DNA from: Phosphuga atrata
Taxonomy: Eukaryota; Arthropoda; Insecta; Coleoptera; Silphidae
Length of the DNA: 64,000 nucleotides
Direction of reading: 5' to 3'
Assembly (NCBI GenBank): GCA_944588485.1
Contig: OX155895.1
Coordinates: 24,658,927 to 24,722,926 of the forward strand
This document shows positions 23,850 to 36,775 of this stretch, piece after piece; position 1 is the first letter of the stretch; every line of letters starts with the position of its first letter. Both the position numbers and the translations under genes were made by a program. The notes beneath the pieces are model-generated. The model searched no databases, had not been told where the DNA came from, and saw nothing but the letters and a program-made list of their open reading frames with translations.

Positions 23850-24106
23850 TTAATAAGGGCGTAAGTTGCATTCTTTGTAGGTTTTTTTAAAGCCTGGAGG
23901 AACGGTAGGTGGGTGATTATGCGCGACCCCCGAAGTTCGAATGGTTCCCCCATCGATGGTCGTAATCGCTCGGCTTTTGCAGTGCATTCGTTTATATTCG
24001 CTACATTTCCAAAATATCGAGTTGTTGAGTTGTCTGTTTATGTTGAACATGTTTCCACTATATATTAAAACTCTGTATCCCTTTCTGCTCAGCATGTAGG
24101 AAACAC
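23850..24106 (-). CDS. alternative terminal exon, FLYWCH zinc finger
   Basis: The acceptor TTCTTCTGCATCTGTTGCAG precedes GT, which completes a split codon, and 84 codons follow to the stop. The domain reads R-K-G-Y-R-V-L-I-Y-S-G-N-M-F, S-I-F-W-K-C, second Cys in M-H-C-K-S-R, and H-N-H-P-P. An open frame continues 29 codons upstream of the acceptor but shows no FLYWCH homology, so I place the exon start at the AG. It lies about 700 bases upstream (in gene direction) of the dead copy at 23.0 kb. A role as an exchangeable C-terminal finger is inferred from the array. Confidence 0.85.
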
Positions 24107-25265
24107 CTGCAACAGATGCAGAAGAATTAGGATGCAGGAAGAGAATTTTGTTTAAACAAAAATTGCTGGATGTTTGACCTATTTTGTGTATCAAATGTTC
24201 AAGTTATACTCACCTAATGGTTTTTAAGAAAATAGATTTTATGGAAATTTTATGAAAATAATTAATAATTTTGATGTTTTATTGATATAATGAAAGAAGA
24301 ATTCTTTACGGCTAACAATAATTTAATTTATAATAAAACCTATTTGTTCAAAAATATAATTTATTGAAATCCCAATTTCTTACAAATTCATTTAATTTTA
24401 AGCCACAGTTTCAAAAATATTTTGAGTACATATTTTTAATTTGTTTTCTAAACACGAATGTAGAATACGGGATACTATATTCTACAGGTAGGTAGTAGGA
24501 TACAACTTTTGTAAGAAGCAACTTGCATAAAACTTCTATAACTGTTATGAGACACTCTATATCAGCACTCGAGAGGCTAATGGCTCGCGTTCACTTAATC
24601 CGTCATCGGCCGAAGTTTGCTCGGGCGACATGGGCGACTGAATCAAACACTTGTAACAGAAAGAGAGCGCGTACACAAACACGGCTGTCATCGTCCGATG
24701 ACGCCCGAAAACGGACGATCATCACGATGATCCGAACTTTTTGGGATTTCTCGCCAGTCTACAGTGCAAATTGAGTATTTATAGTTAAATTTTGTTGTTA
24801 TCTACCTAAACGACTATGGATATTGAAAAATTAACTAGTTGTGTTTATAATAGACCAACCCTGTGGGATAAACATTCTAAAAATTACAATAATCGAGATG
24901 TTTCGAAACGGTTATGGGCTTTTTTATGAAGTATTATTTATGAAGTTGCATCAGAAATGGATATTTAGATATAAAATAATATGGATAATATAAAATGATA
25001 TAAATATAAAACTATAGAATACCGGCAACGTCCAATGTCGGCCCAAGTGGCAAATAACACTGCTGCAGTGTAAGCACATACACGTCCGAGTACTCGTCCG
25101 GGTAGTTCTGTCCGCCATCGGCCGACAAAATCGGTTTTGGTGTACGCTTAGCATAACGGTTACTTTACAATTTCTAGCAACAAGGAAATCATAGCTATTC
25201 ACAAAGTTCTCAAAAAGGATTATATACCGGTAAAGATGCTTTTTATTTTTTAAATGTATTTAGAA
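24107..25265. other. no gene recognised
   Basis: AT-rich flanks around a GC-richer stretch (24560-24740) rich in CG dinucleotides with inverted CATCG/CGATG runs, and another at 25020-25150. Their frames (24523-24774 plus, 24951-25202 minus) are Arg/Thr-rich and look like repeat translation. Confidence 0.35.
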
Positions 25266-26013
25266 TAAAGTGACCACATTTTCATTGTGACAAAGCGGGA
25301 CAATTGGGATGAAATGAGAATTATAATTTTGTTATGAAAGCAGACCAATAATTCAAAAAAAATATTTTATCTACTCACTCACCAAAATGAACACATTCTT
25401 GTATGTGAATACATTATTGTATGTGAAGGATGCCATTATTATAATCATGTGTTAAAGTATCCAAATCGTGCGTAAAAGTCCAATGTAAATTGATGGAGTC
25501 GAATGAATATTATTCATTATTAAACGATTTCTGTTGTTACTATGGCAACAACTTGCATAACTAAACAAAAATCATCGACGTAGTGCAAAATAAATTTTCT
25601 GTTGTAAATTAGAATTGAACTAATTTTTCTTATTTTTAATCAAGAAGTCTCGGATTCAATAGAAGAAGACTCAATCTGGATTTATCTGGCTCTAATATAA
25701 CTTAACCTAACGATAACCTAATCTAGATTAAATCTACTCATTGCGATTAAGTCACTCGCCTTCGGCCCGTGCTTTAAACTCATGGCAACTCATGCACAAA
25801 AGTCCTTCTTCACACACTTGTATCATAAACTACTATTATTGTATACTTGTATATACTTGTCTATGAATATACAAAAATGTATTTACATGCATTTAAAATA
25901 AGAAATGCAGATATTTTCTAAAAACCGGGACATTTTTAAAAATCGGCGGGAAGCGGACTGTCCTCTAAGAAGCGGGACTGTCCCGCCAAAATAGGAACGT
26001 GTGGTCACTTTAA
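25266..26013. mobile_element. TIR element carrying repeat A copy 2
   Basis: The ends TAAAGTGACCACA and TGTGGTCACTTTA are exact inverted copies. The right subterminal region (GGGACTGTCCCGCCAAAAT) recurs inverted at about 3960-4060. The interior 25375-25835 is a deleted copy of repeat A. Confidence 0.6.
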
Positions 26014-26099
26014 TTTAGAAGCTAGTTACTGCCCATGACTTAATAAACAAAACGTGATATCCCGGTTTACGTGATCACTCCATATCCCGGCGTAAATAT

Positions 26100-26890
26100 T
26101 TTTGATTAAAGTTGTATTATTCAGTTTCCCCATACTTCCGATAAATGGAAAGAAATTGCGAACCACTTTGAAAAAGGTGGAATTTTCCTCATTGGTTTGG
26201 AGCAATATATGGAAAACACATTAATATAATCCCGCGCGCTAACAGCGTTATTACAACTACAAAGGACACAGGATGGTTCTCATGGTAATAGTTAATGCAA
26301 AATACTTGTTTTTACTGGCTAATTTTGGAACAAATAGAAGAGTTTCCGATGGAGTGGTATTACAAATTACCCAGTTTTTCGAAAAATTGCAGAATAAAAC
26401 ATTAAATATTCCAAATCTTGGAAATAACTCAAGATGTCTGCCGTGCGTTTTTGTTGCTGGCGATGCGTTCCCGTTGAGAACCGATATGCTAAAGCCATAT
26501 CGCCGATCTGATTTGGACAGCCGCGAAAGGGTTGACTAACTACAGATTATCTCGCGCAAGACGTATCGTAGAAACGGCATTTGGCATATTATCTTCACGA
26601 TTTCGCATTTACCATACTCAAATTAAGATATAACCAGATAATACAGAAAAAGTAGTAATGGCTACCATAGCTTTACACAACTTTTTAATTGAGCATGCTC
26701 CATATTCATATGCACCCCAAGATGCGTGTATCAAGAAAATATCAACAACGGAACTGTTAACAACAGTGAGTATGATATTTCAAGGTCAAATATGGAAAAT
26801 TTAGAACGACAAAATCCAGGAAATTTATTTAATAATACTAAAATTATCAGGCAAGAATATTAAATTACTTTGTCAATGACGGTGTCGTGG
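26100..26890 (+). pseudogene. PIF/Harbinger transposase, decayed
   Basis: Segments in several frames follow the order of a Harbinger DDE transposase: D-K-W-K-E-I-A-N-H-F-E-K-G, then the first catalytic region in damaged form, V-L-M-V-I-V-N-A-K-Y and G-T-N-R-R-V-S-D-G-V-V, V-F-V-A-G-D-A-F-P-L-R (second Asp region), R-L-S-R-A-R-R-I-V-E-T-A-F-G-I-L, and the terminal A-L-H-N-F-L-I. The longest open part is 26273-26539. Stops and frame changes make it inactive. Confidence 0.7.
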
Positions 26891-27603
26891 CAAACTAATT
26901 TAATTTAAAATACAAGTTGCTTTGTAAGTTTTTATTATTAAAGAAATATACCTATATTATTTATCTTATTATTATATTCATTAATTATTTATCTTATTAT
27001 TATATTAATTAGTGGTACAAAATTGAATTTGCTGCAGAATTTTCAGGTATGACAATAAATTTTCCGGGCTACTTCGCTTTGCGAGAAACTCTTATCATTA
27101 CGTTCATTACGTTTTGTGAAGAACGTAAAAAAGTTGAGAAAGTTTGATACGACGAACGACTGGGATATTTAATGTGATATGAGGGCGAGTTGGTTGGTTG
27201 TTGATGCTGCATGTTTGTAGAAGTTGAAGAAGGTGATTGCATATGAGTGCGTAAAATAATTTGAAAATGTTAAATTTGACAATGGTCATTAACAGAATGA
27301 AGAACACTGTTGATAAGATTGTCATTATTTTTTCTTTAAGGTGTGCCTAATTGTTGAGTAGCATGCTGTAAATGTATCATTATCCGATTGTTCATTTGGT
27401 TGTGAGTTGTTCTCAGAATCCCGAAACAAAACAATTCGATTGATTTAAGGCTACGTTTGATTTTCAATGACTTTTATTCAGAGGTTTCCAAGGATAAAAA
27501 ATATGACTTTATCAACACTCATGTCGAAATATTTAAATTATGAATTCAAAAATTGATTAACAATAAAGATTTTTTTTTTCATAGACAAATAGAAAACAAA
27601 CAG

Positions 27604-28005
27604 ATAGTATATTTTGTAACTAGGGCGGTAAGTTGTAAATTTGACGCGACGGTGAATTAGGCGCACGAACGAAGTCGTGCACATTCGCTCGAGAGGGCAA
27701 TTGACAATACCGCCCGTGTTACAAACAATTTTTTTTATTGCTCATGCGAGGCGAGGTATCTTCCAAGTTTGGGATCCCGAGGCCATCCAAAAAAATGAAA
27801 TCAAAAATGAAGAATTTGCTTCTCCGGTATCACCATAGAATTTAAACTCATTTTAAAACGTCGTCGTTTTAAACGTTTCTTTAATTTTTATTATTATTTT
27901 GTAATGAAACAAATTTCTGACACTTTCACGTTATTTTTTGAATATGGAGGTCTTGTTTGTCTTTATTCATTTTTTTAAATGTAACCTGGGTAATAAAAAA
28001 CATTT
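27604..28005. repeat. dispersed repeat B, copy 1
   Basis: Starts AGTATATTTTGTAACTAGGG and contains the ACGAACGAAG...ATTCGCTCGAGAGG palindromic core and TTGCTCATGCGAGGCGAGG. Other copies: 35318-35845, 48310-48985, 51759-52310, 52708-52905 and, inverted, 59680-60185. Confidence 0.7.
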
Positions 28006-28347
28006 TTTTATACAGATTTACTATTGGATTTTAAGTATCTGCATTCTTCGATATTCTTCATTTTGCGCACATATTACATGGTTTTGCTTTATCTGCTGTT
28101 CTTCATTCGCGTCCTCCACTTCGTCATCAATAGTTCCTTTTTTCTTTTTTGTACGCCGTCCTTAATGAATTGATTTTTTAACAATATCGCGGTTTGTCTT
28201 ATCCTCTACTTGAGATACGTCAAGATTTGATGTTTCCTTACATTGTTTGTTTGTTTGTAGTTAGTTACAGGAGAGGGTAATAAACGCGTGTTAAAAACGA
28301 ATTCTGAAATTTACAACACGTTCTCTGGTTTTAGGTACCTATCTACC

Positions 28348-28727
28348 TAATAAATTAATAGTAAAAAAACATTTTTAAGAACAAGCTTTTATTTGAATGC
28401 TTTAAAAAGAAGAAAATAAACTTTATTTAAATCAAATCCATCAATTTATTACATTACACAATTTACAATATAATTATTGTTGATAGTCTATTGGAATCGC
28501 GAGATTTACTATTTTATAAAAAAAAAATTTTTTTTCATAGAATCACTCATGTCAAGATGAAGTTACATAATTAGTATTCTTGTTTATCTATACAGGTAAA
28601 TCTCTAAATTAATGGATTTGATTTAATTGAAATTTTATTTAAAGTTTATTTTCTCTTTTTGGAGCATTTAAATAAAAGCTTGTTTTTAAAAATGTTTTTT
28701 ACTATTAATTTATTTTTTAGTTATTTA
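28348..28727. mobile_element. foldback element with ~100-bp arms
   Basis: Left arm contains AAGCTTTTATTTGAATGCTT and AATAAACTTTATTTAAATCA; right arm contains the reverse complements AGCATTTAAATAAAAGCTTG and TTTAAAGTTTATTTTCTC. TAATAAATTAATAGTAAAAA at the outer left pairs with the outer right. About 160 bases separate the arms. Confidence 0.65.
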
Positions 28728-29869
28728 AAATTCAGTTGCAGATTTAAACCGAACATACATACATACATAAAAACATTGAAAGTTAAATAAAACCTTGTAA
28801 AAACATAACCATAAACATATACGTACCTACCAGCTATTATATAGCTTGCTTTTCACTTTCCATAAACACGGTTAGATTTATTAAAATAAACTCCAATAGC
28901 ACTTCACGGCACCCGGCTGTATTTTGCGACACGTTGAGCGCGAGCGTGCAGCACGTTTTTCACGGACAAAAATCTACTCAACTAATCTAACGATCGCGAC
29001 AGCCATACGCGGTCCAATCAGCTTGATCATGCCAAACGAACTTAATTTCGATTCTTTCGTCAAGTATAACTGCCATGCCAATTCACGCCCACACACGGTC
29101 AGTTCTACTTGATCCAATCGGCAGTCTCATGCCAATTGGGTGATAGGCAGTATCGTGTATGACCACCATACGGCAAGGACAAGAACAAGATGGCTGGATG
29201 AGACAGACACGGATGGTAAGGAAATAGTCAGGTCCAGAAATTAGAAAAGGGAGACCACGAGCAAAGAAATTTGGAGGCAAAAATTTTAGTAGGTCATGAA
29301 TAACGACAATGATCTGTACATCCATTGGAGAGAGAGAATCGTAAATAGTTATAAAACTGTTGATCTGTTAAACGAGATCGAATTTTTGATTTTATATAAT
29401 TCATTTTGTTTTTCAATGTTAAAACATTTTATTTGTCGAAAATCACTCTGTTATAAAGAGTAAAAATCTAACTTTTGGTTTTCATACAATGATTGCAATT
29501 CATCAGTAGTTTGAAGATCTATCAGTTCTAGTTATAAATCTTACACTAACATCTGTGACAAGTACATCACAGGATTATGAGATATTTAAAATTAACACGT
29601 TATAGTAATTTGGGCATTCCTTGGCGTGAGCGGCATTTCATATAAATCTGTGGTTACGTAACTTTCCCCTATTGGGAAATATGCATATCTGATTTATATC
29701 ATTTATATTAATAATATCCAGGGGCCGGATAAAACGCTAGAGAAAAAAACATTTTTCCGAATAACGTTTATTGCTATTACTAGGAATTATTATGTATTTT
29801 AAATTTACTAAAAATGTCCAAACTTGTCCCATTAGTCAAGCTGTTTCATCAATTCATACTGCACTGAGA
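28728..29869. other. no gene recognised
   Basis: Contains a GC-richer segment (28910-29340) with short unrelated frames on both strands; none resembles a known family. Confidence 0.35.
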
Positions 29870-30510
29870 AAGTAAAAATGGTTCATCGCACCAACAGTGA
29901 ATACGTTGACATGTTGTTACTTTATTAGGAAGTACTCCGGAAATCTGCTGCTGCAAGTCGATTGTACGCAGAGCGGTTTCCTAACAGACCAAACACCTAT
30001 TCCAAAAAAATTTACCGTTCTAATAATCCGTTCACGAGTAACTGCTACAAGCCAAACACGTCAAAGTCGGGATGGTGGACTTGGTCGACACCGACGGATT
30101 TTGGATGCCAAAGAAGAAATCTAAAATCTTGTCGAAGTAGATCCTTCTAGTAGTACAAAACAAATGCGCGAGTCAATTATATCCTTTCCATGTACAAAAA
30201 GTAAAGGCTTTACAACTTGAAGATCATCCTTTAATCATTTCCCTGCCGAATCGATTGACAGGAAATGATTATTTCTTATTTTTGCAAAATCAGTTGATAG
30301 AACTATTGGAAGAGGTTCCATTAAAGGTTCGTCGACAAATATGTCGGTCACCTGACCATAACCCCTTGATGGGGCGTTATGAAGTCCATAGTAGATGGAC
30401 CAACAAAATAATTGATTTAGATGATTTTCATGGCGATTCTCAATCGCCATAAAATAACAAAAAAACAGTAAATGCAGTTGAAACAGTAATATGCAACTTT
30501 TGTTTTTATG
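29870..30510 (+). pseudogene. Tc1/mariner-superfamily element, internally deleted
   Basis: Frames around 29897-30150 give Y-A-E-R-F-P-N-R-P and then S-R-D-G-G-L-G-R-H-R-R-I-L-D-A, the helix-turn-helix N-terminus (DUF4817-like) of a common insect mariner-type transposase. Downstream, 30255-30452 gives Y-F-L-F-L-Q-N-Q-L-I-E-L-L-E-E and V-R-R-Q-I, close to the catalytic core, followed abruptly by R-S-P-D-H-N-P-L. The central catalytic residues are missing, so the element is a deletion derivative. Confidence 0.6.
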
Positions 30511-30604
30511 CAACATTTTAATACAAATGGCCTTCTTTTAAGATGTTTAATCACCCCATAAAAATAATATCACAAGACCGTAAACACCCTGTGCATTGCG
30601 GCAT

Positions 30605-31497
30605 AAGGACTCTTTACACGGGTAGAGTAGCCAGGCAAGTACTGGGTAGAGTATAGTAACTCTATCCGTAGAAACCCGCAAAAAAGTTAAGTAAGTAGAG
30701 CAGCGCGTAGAGTAGCTAGTAGCCGGTAGAGTAAACTATTTTACCACGGTGGGAAAGTAACTCCACTCTACTGACCCCCACCATAGCCATAAATTAAATT
30801 CACCATCGAGATAGGAACAAACTACAAAATAAATTTATAGACTCTACTAAAATTCATAAAAAACATCAAAATAGAATTTGATATATACAGAAAACCTACT
30901 AATGTAATCTACTCTCCACTCTACCCATGTAAACACACATGTTTGCGTAGAGGAAAGTCGGTTTTGTTTTGTTTACAATACGCAGCGCAATCAATCAATT
31001 TAAAAATGAAGTTTACTGAGATTGACTATAACTTGAAGTTTCATTATTGCTTCTATCGCATCTCTCATCATGTAACTGTCCATTTTGCCATTCACCATGG
31101 TCAACATCTCTTCAAATTTGTCTGATGTCATTCTAAGACATATTGTATATTCCAACTGATCTATAGCTAATTCTTTGAGCAGAAGTGATGTTCCACCCAG
31201 AGAATCCCTGTTTCCAAGCCATTCTCCCATACACTCATTTCTATCTCTCTTTATTCCCTCTTTAATAGCTTCAGCGAATTCACTGATGGGACCATCGTAT
31301 ACTCTACCTAAGTGATTTTGTAAAAACTTATTTTTTAAATAATCATTTTTAAAAACTCACCGCACAGCGTCCTCTGTGTAAACTATCCTCTGTCTAAACG
31401 CGACGGAACCGAAAATGTGCAGAGTAGCGAGGCAAGTGCGCTCTACCCGCTACTCTACTCCACCCACAACTCTACACGTGTAAACGAGCTTTAAATG
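30605..31497. mobile_element. PIF/Harbinger deletion derivative
   Basis: Termini read AGGACTCTTTACACGGGTAG and, reverse-complemented, AAAGCTCGTTTACACGTGTA, with further GGTAGAGTAG blocks mirrored on both sides. The minus strand between about 31330 and 31000 encodes a Harbinger N-terminal region. The DDE domain is absent. Confidence 0.65.
31000..31330 (-). pseudogene. Harbinger transposase N-terminal fragment
   Basis: Contains C-L-R-M-T-S-D-K-F-E-E-M-L, the conserved F-R-M-x-x-x-x-F-x-x-L motif of HARBI1-like transposases, and M-M-R-D-A-I-E-A-I-M-K-L, normally followed by the helix-turn-helix. The frame stops soon after, before any catalytic residue. Confidence 0.6.
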
Positions 31498-32110
31498 CAT
31501 TGTCGGGATAGAGTGTACATTTTCCTGCAAATGTATATTGTTATCACCATATTTAGCAAATATGCATTGTTTATACATTAAATACATCTATTTCAAGTGA
31601 AAATTATAAAATCTATATATATTTAAGTAAAAGTATGTTTTCACAAATTTTAATCCAAACTAATCTGCCATCTAAAAGAAGAATCGAAAATTAAATGCTT
31701 TTTTATATTGTATCAACTGTTCAATAAATTTATATAATAGGCCGTTGTGGTTGTAATACGATTTAAAAGGATTTGAATGAAAAATTTAATAATGCGAACA
31801 CAGCTGATTCGATTATGTTATTCTTAACATTATATATTATTTATGTTATAGTTATGTTATACATTATATATTTTATTATATGTCAGTATTGACAAACTAT
31901 TTTTATTCGAGTTAACAAAGGCGATATACATCACCTATACCGTTACATAACTACAAAAAACTTTTTGAAAATATTGTAACGAAGTTCCTTTAGGGAGGTC
32001 TCGGTATGAGTGATTCGGCAGAAAACGTTAGTTTCTTTCTCTTTCTCTCAGTGTATATTTCTATACCGCGCGCTCTCTCATTCGTTATACGTCGCGTTAG
32101 TGAAAAATAA

Positions 32111-32463
32111 GTCAGATTATATAAAACTGAGAAATTGCATGATCTGTCGGCAGATGAGTAGTTCATATAATTCGTGTAGCTCATGAAATCGCCAATTTTA
32201 TGAGGCGCTTGTTTAACTGGGATTTACACTCACTATCTTACCTACTTACCGTTTCGATGTTTAAAAAAATGCCTTTTCAAAAAAGTGCTGTCATCTGACA
32301 GTATAAAGCAACTTGTCTTAATTAGCAGTCCTATTGATAAAGAGATAAATAAAGAAACATATTTGAGATGGTTTCACGAACTAGCTACTCATATCGATTA
32401 TTTCAAATAGAATACATGAACTGTCGGCAGATCATGCAATAACTCAGTTTTACACAATCTGAC
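32111..32463. repeat. inverted repeat pair, ~50-bp arms
   Basis: GTCAGATTATATAAAACTGA...GCATGATCTGTCGGCAGAT at 32111-32157 is mirrored at about 32415-32463. The spacer includes a CT-rich stretch beginning just outside the left arm. Confidence 0.6.
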
Positions 32464-32909
32464 GGATTTCACAATATGACAAGGATATATAATTTATAGA
32501 GAGACAAAAGTGAAATCACAAGTCCAGCATCAAAAAGAGTATCGACAGAGAAAAAAGGGAAAAGAAAAAAAGGAATTATACAAACAACAGATTTAGAAAA
32601 GCAGTTTCTTAAAATTTTATAATTTGAAGCCATTGCTTACTGTTTACATAGATTTATCTTACATGTGATTAGAGTGTTTGCTATTTTTTTTTTCTTTCAT
32701 ATTGAAATGAAGTTTCAACAAATAACCCCACAATCAATTAATTATATACAGACTTTATTTCGAATTACATTCAGAGTTGAAAAATGCGTGAACTTCGTTC
32801 TTGACGGTGGTCCACGTTTTTTAATTTATTTTTTAAATTCCATAAATCAAGAATTTATATTTATATTTTTTTGTATTATAAAAATATAGTTTCTAATACA
32901 AATAAATTT

Positions 32910-33199
32910 TTAATGATCGAAACTTTTCCTTTTCGTTTCTAAATTGGATCTGTTGGGCATCCTTAGATCCATTTTCACCGTTCTGTCTTTTATTTTGTCG
33001 ATGTTTTCTGGATGAATGTGCGATAAGTTACATTTCGTAATGACGCCGTCTTTAATGTTAACCCTGGCTTTGCATTTGATCCTCTTATACTCCATGCATT
33101 TCCAAAACGTCGTGCCCTCGTAACTTCGGTTTGCGTGAAAAATATTATTCTTGTAAATCAAAGCCATTTGACCGCGACTATTCACTGTATACATCACAT
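32910..33199 (-). CDS. alternative terminal exon, FLYWCH zinc finger
   Basis: The acceptor TTTTTTATTGATTTTCAG is followed by AT and an open run of 95 codons. The FLYWCH core is R-G-Q-M-A-L-I-Y-K-N-N-I-F, T-F-W-K-C, I-K-C-K-A-R and H-I-H-P-E. The last position of H-x-H-P-P is Glu. A basic tail (R-K-S near the end) follows. AATAAA on the coding strand lies 80 bases past the stop (plus-strand TTTATT 32825-32830). It opens a three-exon cluster with 34.3 and 37.5 kb but is clearly more divergent from those two than they are from each other. Confidence 0.85.
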
Positions 33200-34050
33200 C
33201 TGAAAATCAATAAAAAATGTTCATAAGGAAAATAAATAGAAAAGAATATTTGAAACAAAATTTATGGGGATCTCAACATAAATAGAATTTTCGTAAAATA
33301 TTAACAAAGAAAACAAATAGAAAATATATTTTGAAGAATATATGGAATCTCAACATGAATTTTCAAAAACTAACAAACTTTTATCTACAAAATAGATTAT
33401 TTAGTGAAATGTTTGCACAAGAAATTCCTAGAAAACTCAAAATAAATGAAAAGGCTGGTTGCGGGCGTTACTACATGTTAATCAATCTACACAATTAACC
33501 CGATTCGAGTTTCGACTGTTGTAATGACTTGAAAAAATGACAAGTGAAAAGACAAGTTGAAAATGACCTTCCACAGTTGAAACTCGAGCCCGACTAGAAG
33601 AGTGTAGATTTATATAACTTCACAAGTTATATTTTCACAAAATTAGTGGTAAAAACATAGTGAATTTTTCAATTCAGAGCAAAATGAATGGGTTGTAATA
33701 AAAAAGTAATAAATTATAATTATTTATTTTATCATATTACATTAAAAAATATGAAAGTCTACGAATTTTAAAGATAGTATTAAAATTATTATTATAAAGA
33801 ATTCTAAAAATAATGATAATGTTCTAAGATTTAAAATAAAAATTAATAAATAAAAATTGATTTTCCATTTTTGATGACAAATTTCGCAATATTAATAATA
33901 ATTATAATAATCTTTATTGCCACAAAATGTAACAAATGACTATCAAACTTTGCAATATTATTCAATAGTATTAAAATTAACAAAAAGCAAATTCACTGAA
34001 TTATTTTACAATTTCCACAAAGGTCTGTCTATACATATTCCGTTGAACTA
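33200..34050. other. spacer between two terminal exons
   Basis: AT-rich. A partial copy of repeat E at 33530-33690 includes GTTGAAACTCGAGCCCGACT. Minus-strand AATAAA at plus 33913-33918 is the nearest signal after the 34.3-kb stop. Confidence 0.45.
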
Positions 34051-34265
34051 TCATAACTGCTTATCGGTCATTGATGGGTAATGATTATGTTGAAGTTTGG
34101 CCAGACTTAATGTGCCATTCTTTGTAACACAGCGAGCTCTGCAACCAGTTTTGTATTTGGAGCATTTCCAAAATGTCGTTTCTTCTCTTCTTCGATCCAC
34201 GTAGAATCTCTCACATCCAATTAACAAATTCGGATGTCCTTGGCGACTAGGTATAAATCGATATA
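34051..34265 (-). CDS. alternative terminal exon, FLYWCH zinc finger
   Basis: Short exon: acceptor TTTTGAATTTTCAG, then TA finishing a codon, then 70 codons. Domain: P-S-R-Q-G-H-P-N-L-L-I, R-F-Y-V-D-R-R-R-E-E, T-F-W-K-C, T-G-C-R-A-R-C, H-N-H-Y-P. The 37.5-kb exon is its near twin: I count about 46 identities in 63 aligned residues. Almost the whole exon is zinc finger, with only six codons or so after it. A third Cys follows the second ligand (R-A-R-C), also shared with the twin and with the 49.9-kb exon. Confidence 0.87.
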
Positions 34266-34622
34266 CTGAAAATTCAAAATTAATCACAGTTTTTCAAAGT
34301 ATTAACACAAAAAAAATACTTTCAGATTTACAAAATATTTTAAGCTAACTAATCTAAACTTTTGGTTTTGGATTGTTTTTGAGACAATAAAAATAACCAG
34401 TTTATTGCAGTAATTCTATTGTATTATGCTTCATACAATATTTCTTATTTATAAGTACGTTTTTTTTTATTTAAAAATGTATGACAATAAATAATTGTTT
34501 TGGGGGAAAGGAGGCGGTATACTAGAACGGATTAAAGGCATTTCAATTCATTTCAGTGAAGAAAATTGATTTGTCAAGCGAGTAATTCAAGTTACGAGCT
34601 CCGTCACGGAACGAATTATGAC

Positions 34623-36742
34623 CAATGTTCCCTATAAGCTGCGCGGGTGCGCGGATGCGCAGTAGTTTTTGTGACATTTTAAAATCTGCTCAGATTAATT
34701 TAGTTTCCGCGCACTTAAATTACTAGACATTGATTTTGTCTTCGAAATTGGCGAAATTATTTAAAAAAACAATTTCAAAAACCACATAGAGAAGCTGATA
34801 ATAAACCACAAACATTGAAAAAATGATAATTTTAACAATGTGAAAATGGTAATGGAAACACCTAAAGAACGTCACAAAAAAGGGAAAAACAATAACGGTC
34901 AAAATTTGATTTTGAGAAAGTTAATGAATCAATCGAAAATGGAATATTAACGAATAACGAATACGTATCAATGAATTCCGTTCCGAAAATCCATAAGCAT
35001 ATGGAAAAAATAAGTTTCCACAAAATTGGCGAAGTCAAAATTATACTTTTGAATTCACCCAATGTATAAAGAAATCCTGGAAACACATGTTTTTAACGAA
35101 ATGAAAATTCAACCTTCTATGCACTAATTGTAGACGACAGCACCGATATTTCAGTACAAAAAGTACTAATTTTTTATTTTAAATATCGTGATAATGATAT
35201 AAATTACAAAACTGTATTTGTTGGTATTTTGAAAGTCTAACATTGTGACAGCAAGTCAATTGTAACAAAAAATTAAAATAATTATGATGTACATAACTTA
35301 AAAATCAAACAGTATATTTTGCAACTAGGGCGGTAAGTTGTCAATAGGTCACGAGAGCGAAAATGGGGGCACGAACGAAGTGCGCACATTCGCTCGAGAG
35401 GTCAATTGACAATACCGCCTGCGTTGCAAATAATATTTTTTATTACTCATGCGAGGGGACGTATCTTACAAGTTTGGGATCCAGGGGCCAACCAAAAAAA
35501 TAGAATAAAAAATGAAGAATTTGCTTTTTCAATAGTCTCCGATGATGTGGATTCGTCATAAGTACTGCCATCAGTCTCCGGTATCACCATATAATCTACA
35601 CTCATTTTAAAACGTTTTCTTTAATTTGTATTTTATAATGAATAAAATTTTCTGTCCCTTTCAAGTCACTTGTTTAATATTGAGGTCTTGATTCTGTTTA
35701 TTTTATTTATTTAATTGTTTTTTTTAATGTAACTTAGCGATATTGAATATTTTTGTGCGTTACCCAAGTTATGTGGTAATACATCCAAAAGTTGCATTTA
35801 TCGCACTAAAAAACGTGCGCCAAGATAGTACTTTTAACGCATGAGTAATAAAAATAATATAATGTGTACTGGAGATAATGTTATGATTGGAAAGAAAAAT
35901 GGGGTAGCTGCAAAATGTACCTGTTATGCAGAACATAAAAAAATTACTCAGAACTGTTTACACAATGTTTCACCGATCGAGTATAAAAGCAAAAATTTGA
36001 AAATTTAGAAGGAGCTCTATAACAATTACTGAGTCTTTATGGACTGAAAGCTATAAATTAACTTACAAATTTCATATGAGATTTGTTTTGGTAGTCCTAA
36101 AAAGACTCAGTAATTGTTATAGAACTCCGGAAAGGTTGAATATATTCATATATTCAGGCTGCGTTCCGTTTGTTTTAAGTTTGTATGATTATCTATAACG
36201 TAGGATGATTTGACCAATTCTATTCTATATTTATGATAAATTACAATATTAACATTGATAAAATATGAGATGAATATTCTGAAATGAAAATTACAATATT
36301 AGCATAGAATACAAAGAAGAGTAGACTTGGATTGTTCAAAACATTCGACTATACGTTAACTTTCTTACTAACATTCATAATTTTCTAATGTTGCTATGCT
36401 TTACATTTATATTATGGGTACCTTTCAAGGGTCCAGTGCGGATTACGGACGGGGATTTTCAGTCATGAATTCCATTAAAAGAAAGATCGCAACAGACAGC
36501 AATATAAACATCTAGGTGATCTAATGATAATAAAATTGCATTTATCAAACGGCCAAATAATTTAAACCGAGTTTAAAAAAAATATTCAAAACTATTACTT
36601 TGCTAATTACTTTTACTTATAATATGGTTTGAATAAATAAAAGTATAAAAAAATTGCGCAATTCATTTTTAATTTAATTTATTTTTTTGCTCACACTCGA
36701 CTTTGGACCGCTCAGCACTAACACAAATTGGAGGGAACACTG
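34623..36742 (+). mobile_element. hAT element with perfect 8-bp target duplication
   Basis: Left end CAATGTTCCCTATAAGCTGC followed by GCGGGTGCGCGGATGCGCAG; right end GGAGGGAACACTG. ATTATGAC flanks both sides exactly (34615-34622, 36743-36750). Between about 34860 and 35270 broken plus-strand frames include V-D-D-S-T-D-I-S-V-Q-K-V-L-I, the hAT catalytic Asp region. Repeat B copy 2 (35318-35845) and a 25-bp inverted pair (36011-36035 with 36104-36128) lie inside. The element splits the spacer between the 34.3- and 37.5-kb cassettes. Confidence 0.8.
35318..35845. repeat. dispersed repeat B, copy 2
   Basis: Begins TATATTTTGCAACTAGGGCG and ends near GCATGAGTAATAAAAATAAT. Nested within the hAT element, so it is the later arrival. 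Confidence 0.7.
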
Positions 36743-36775
36743 ATTATGACGAAGTCGAAGTATGACTGTATCTAA

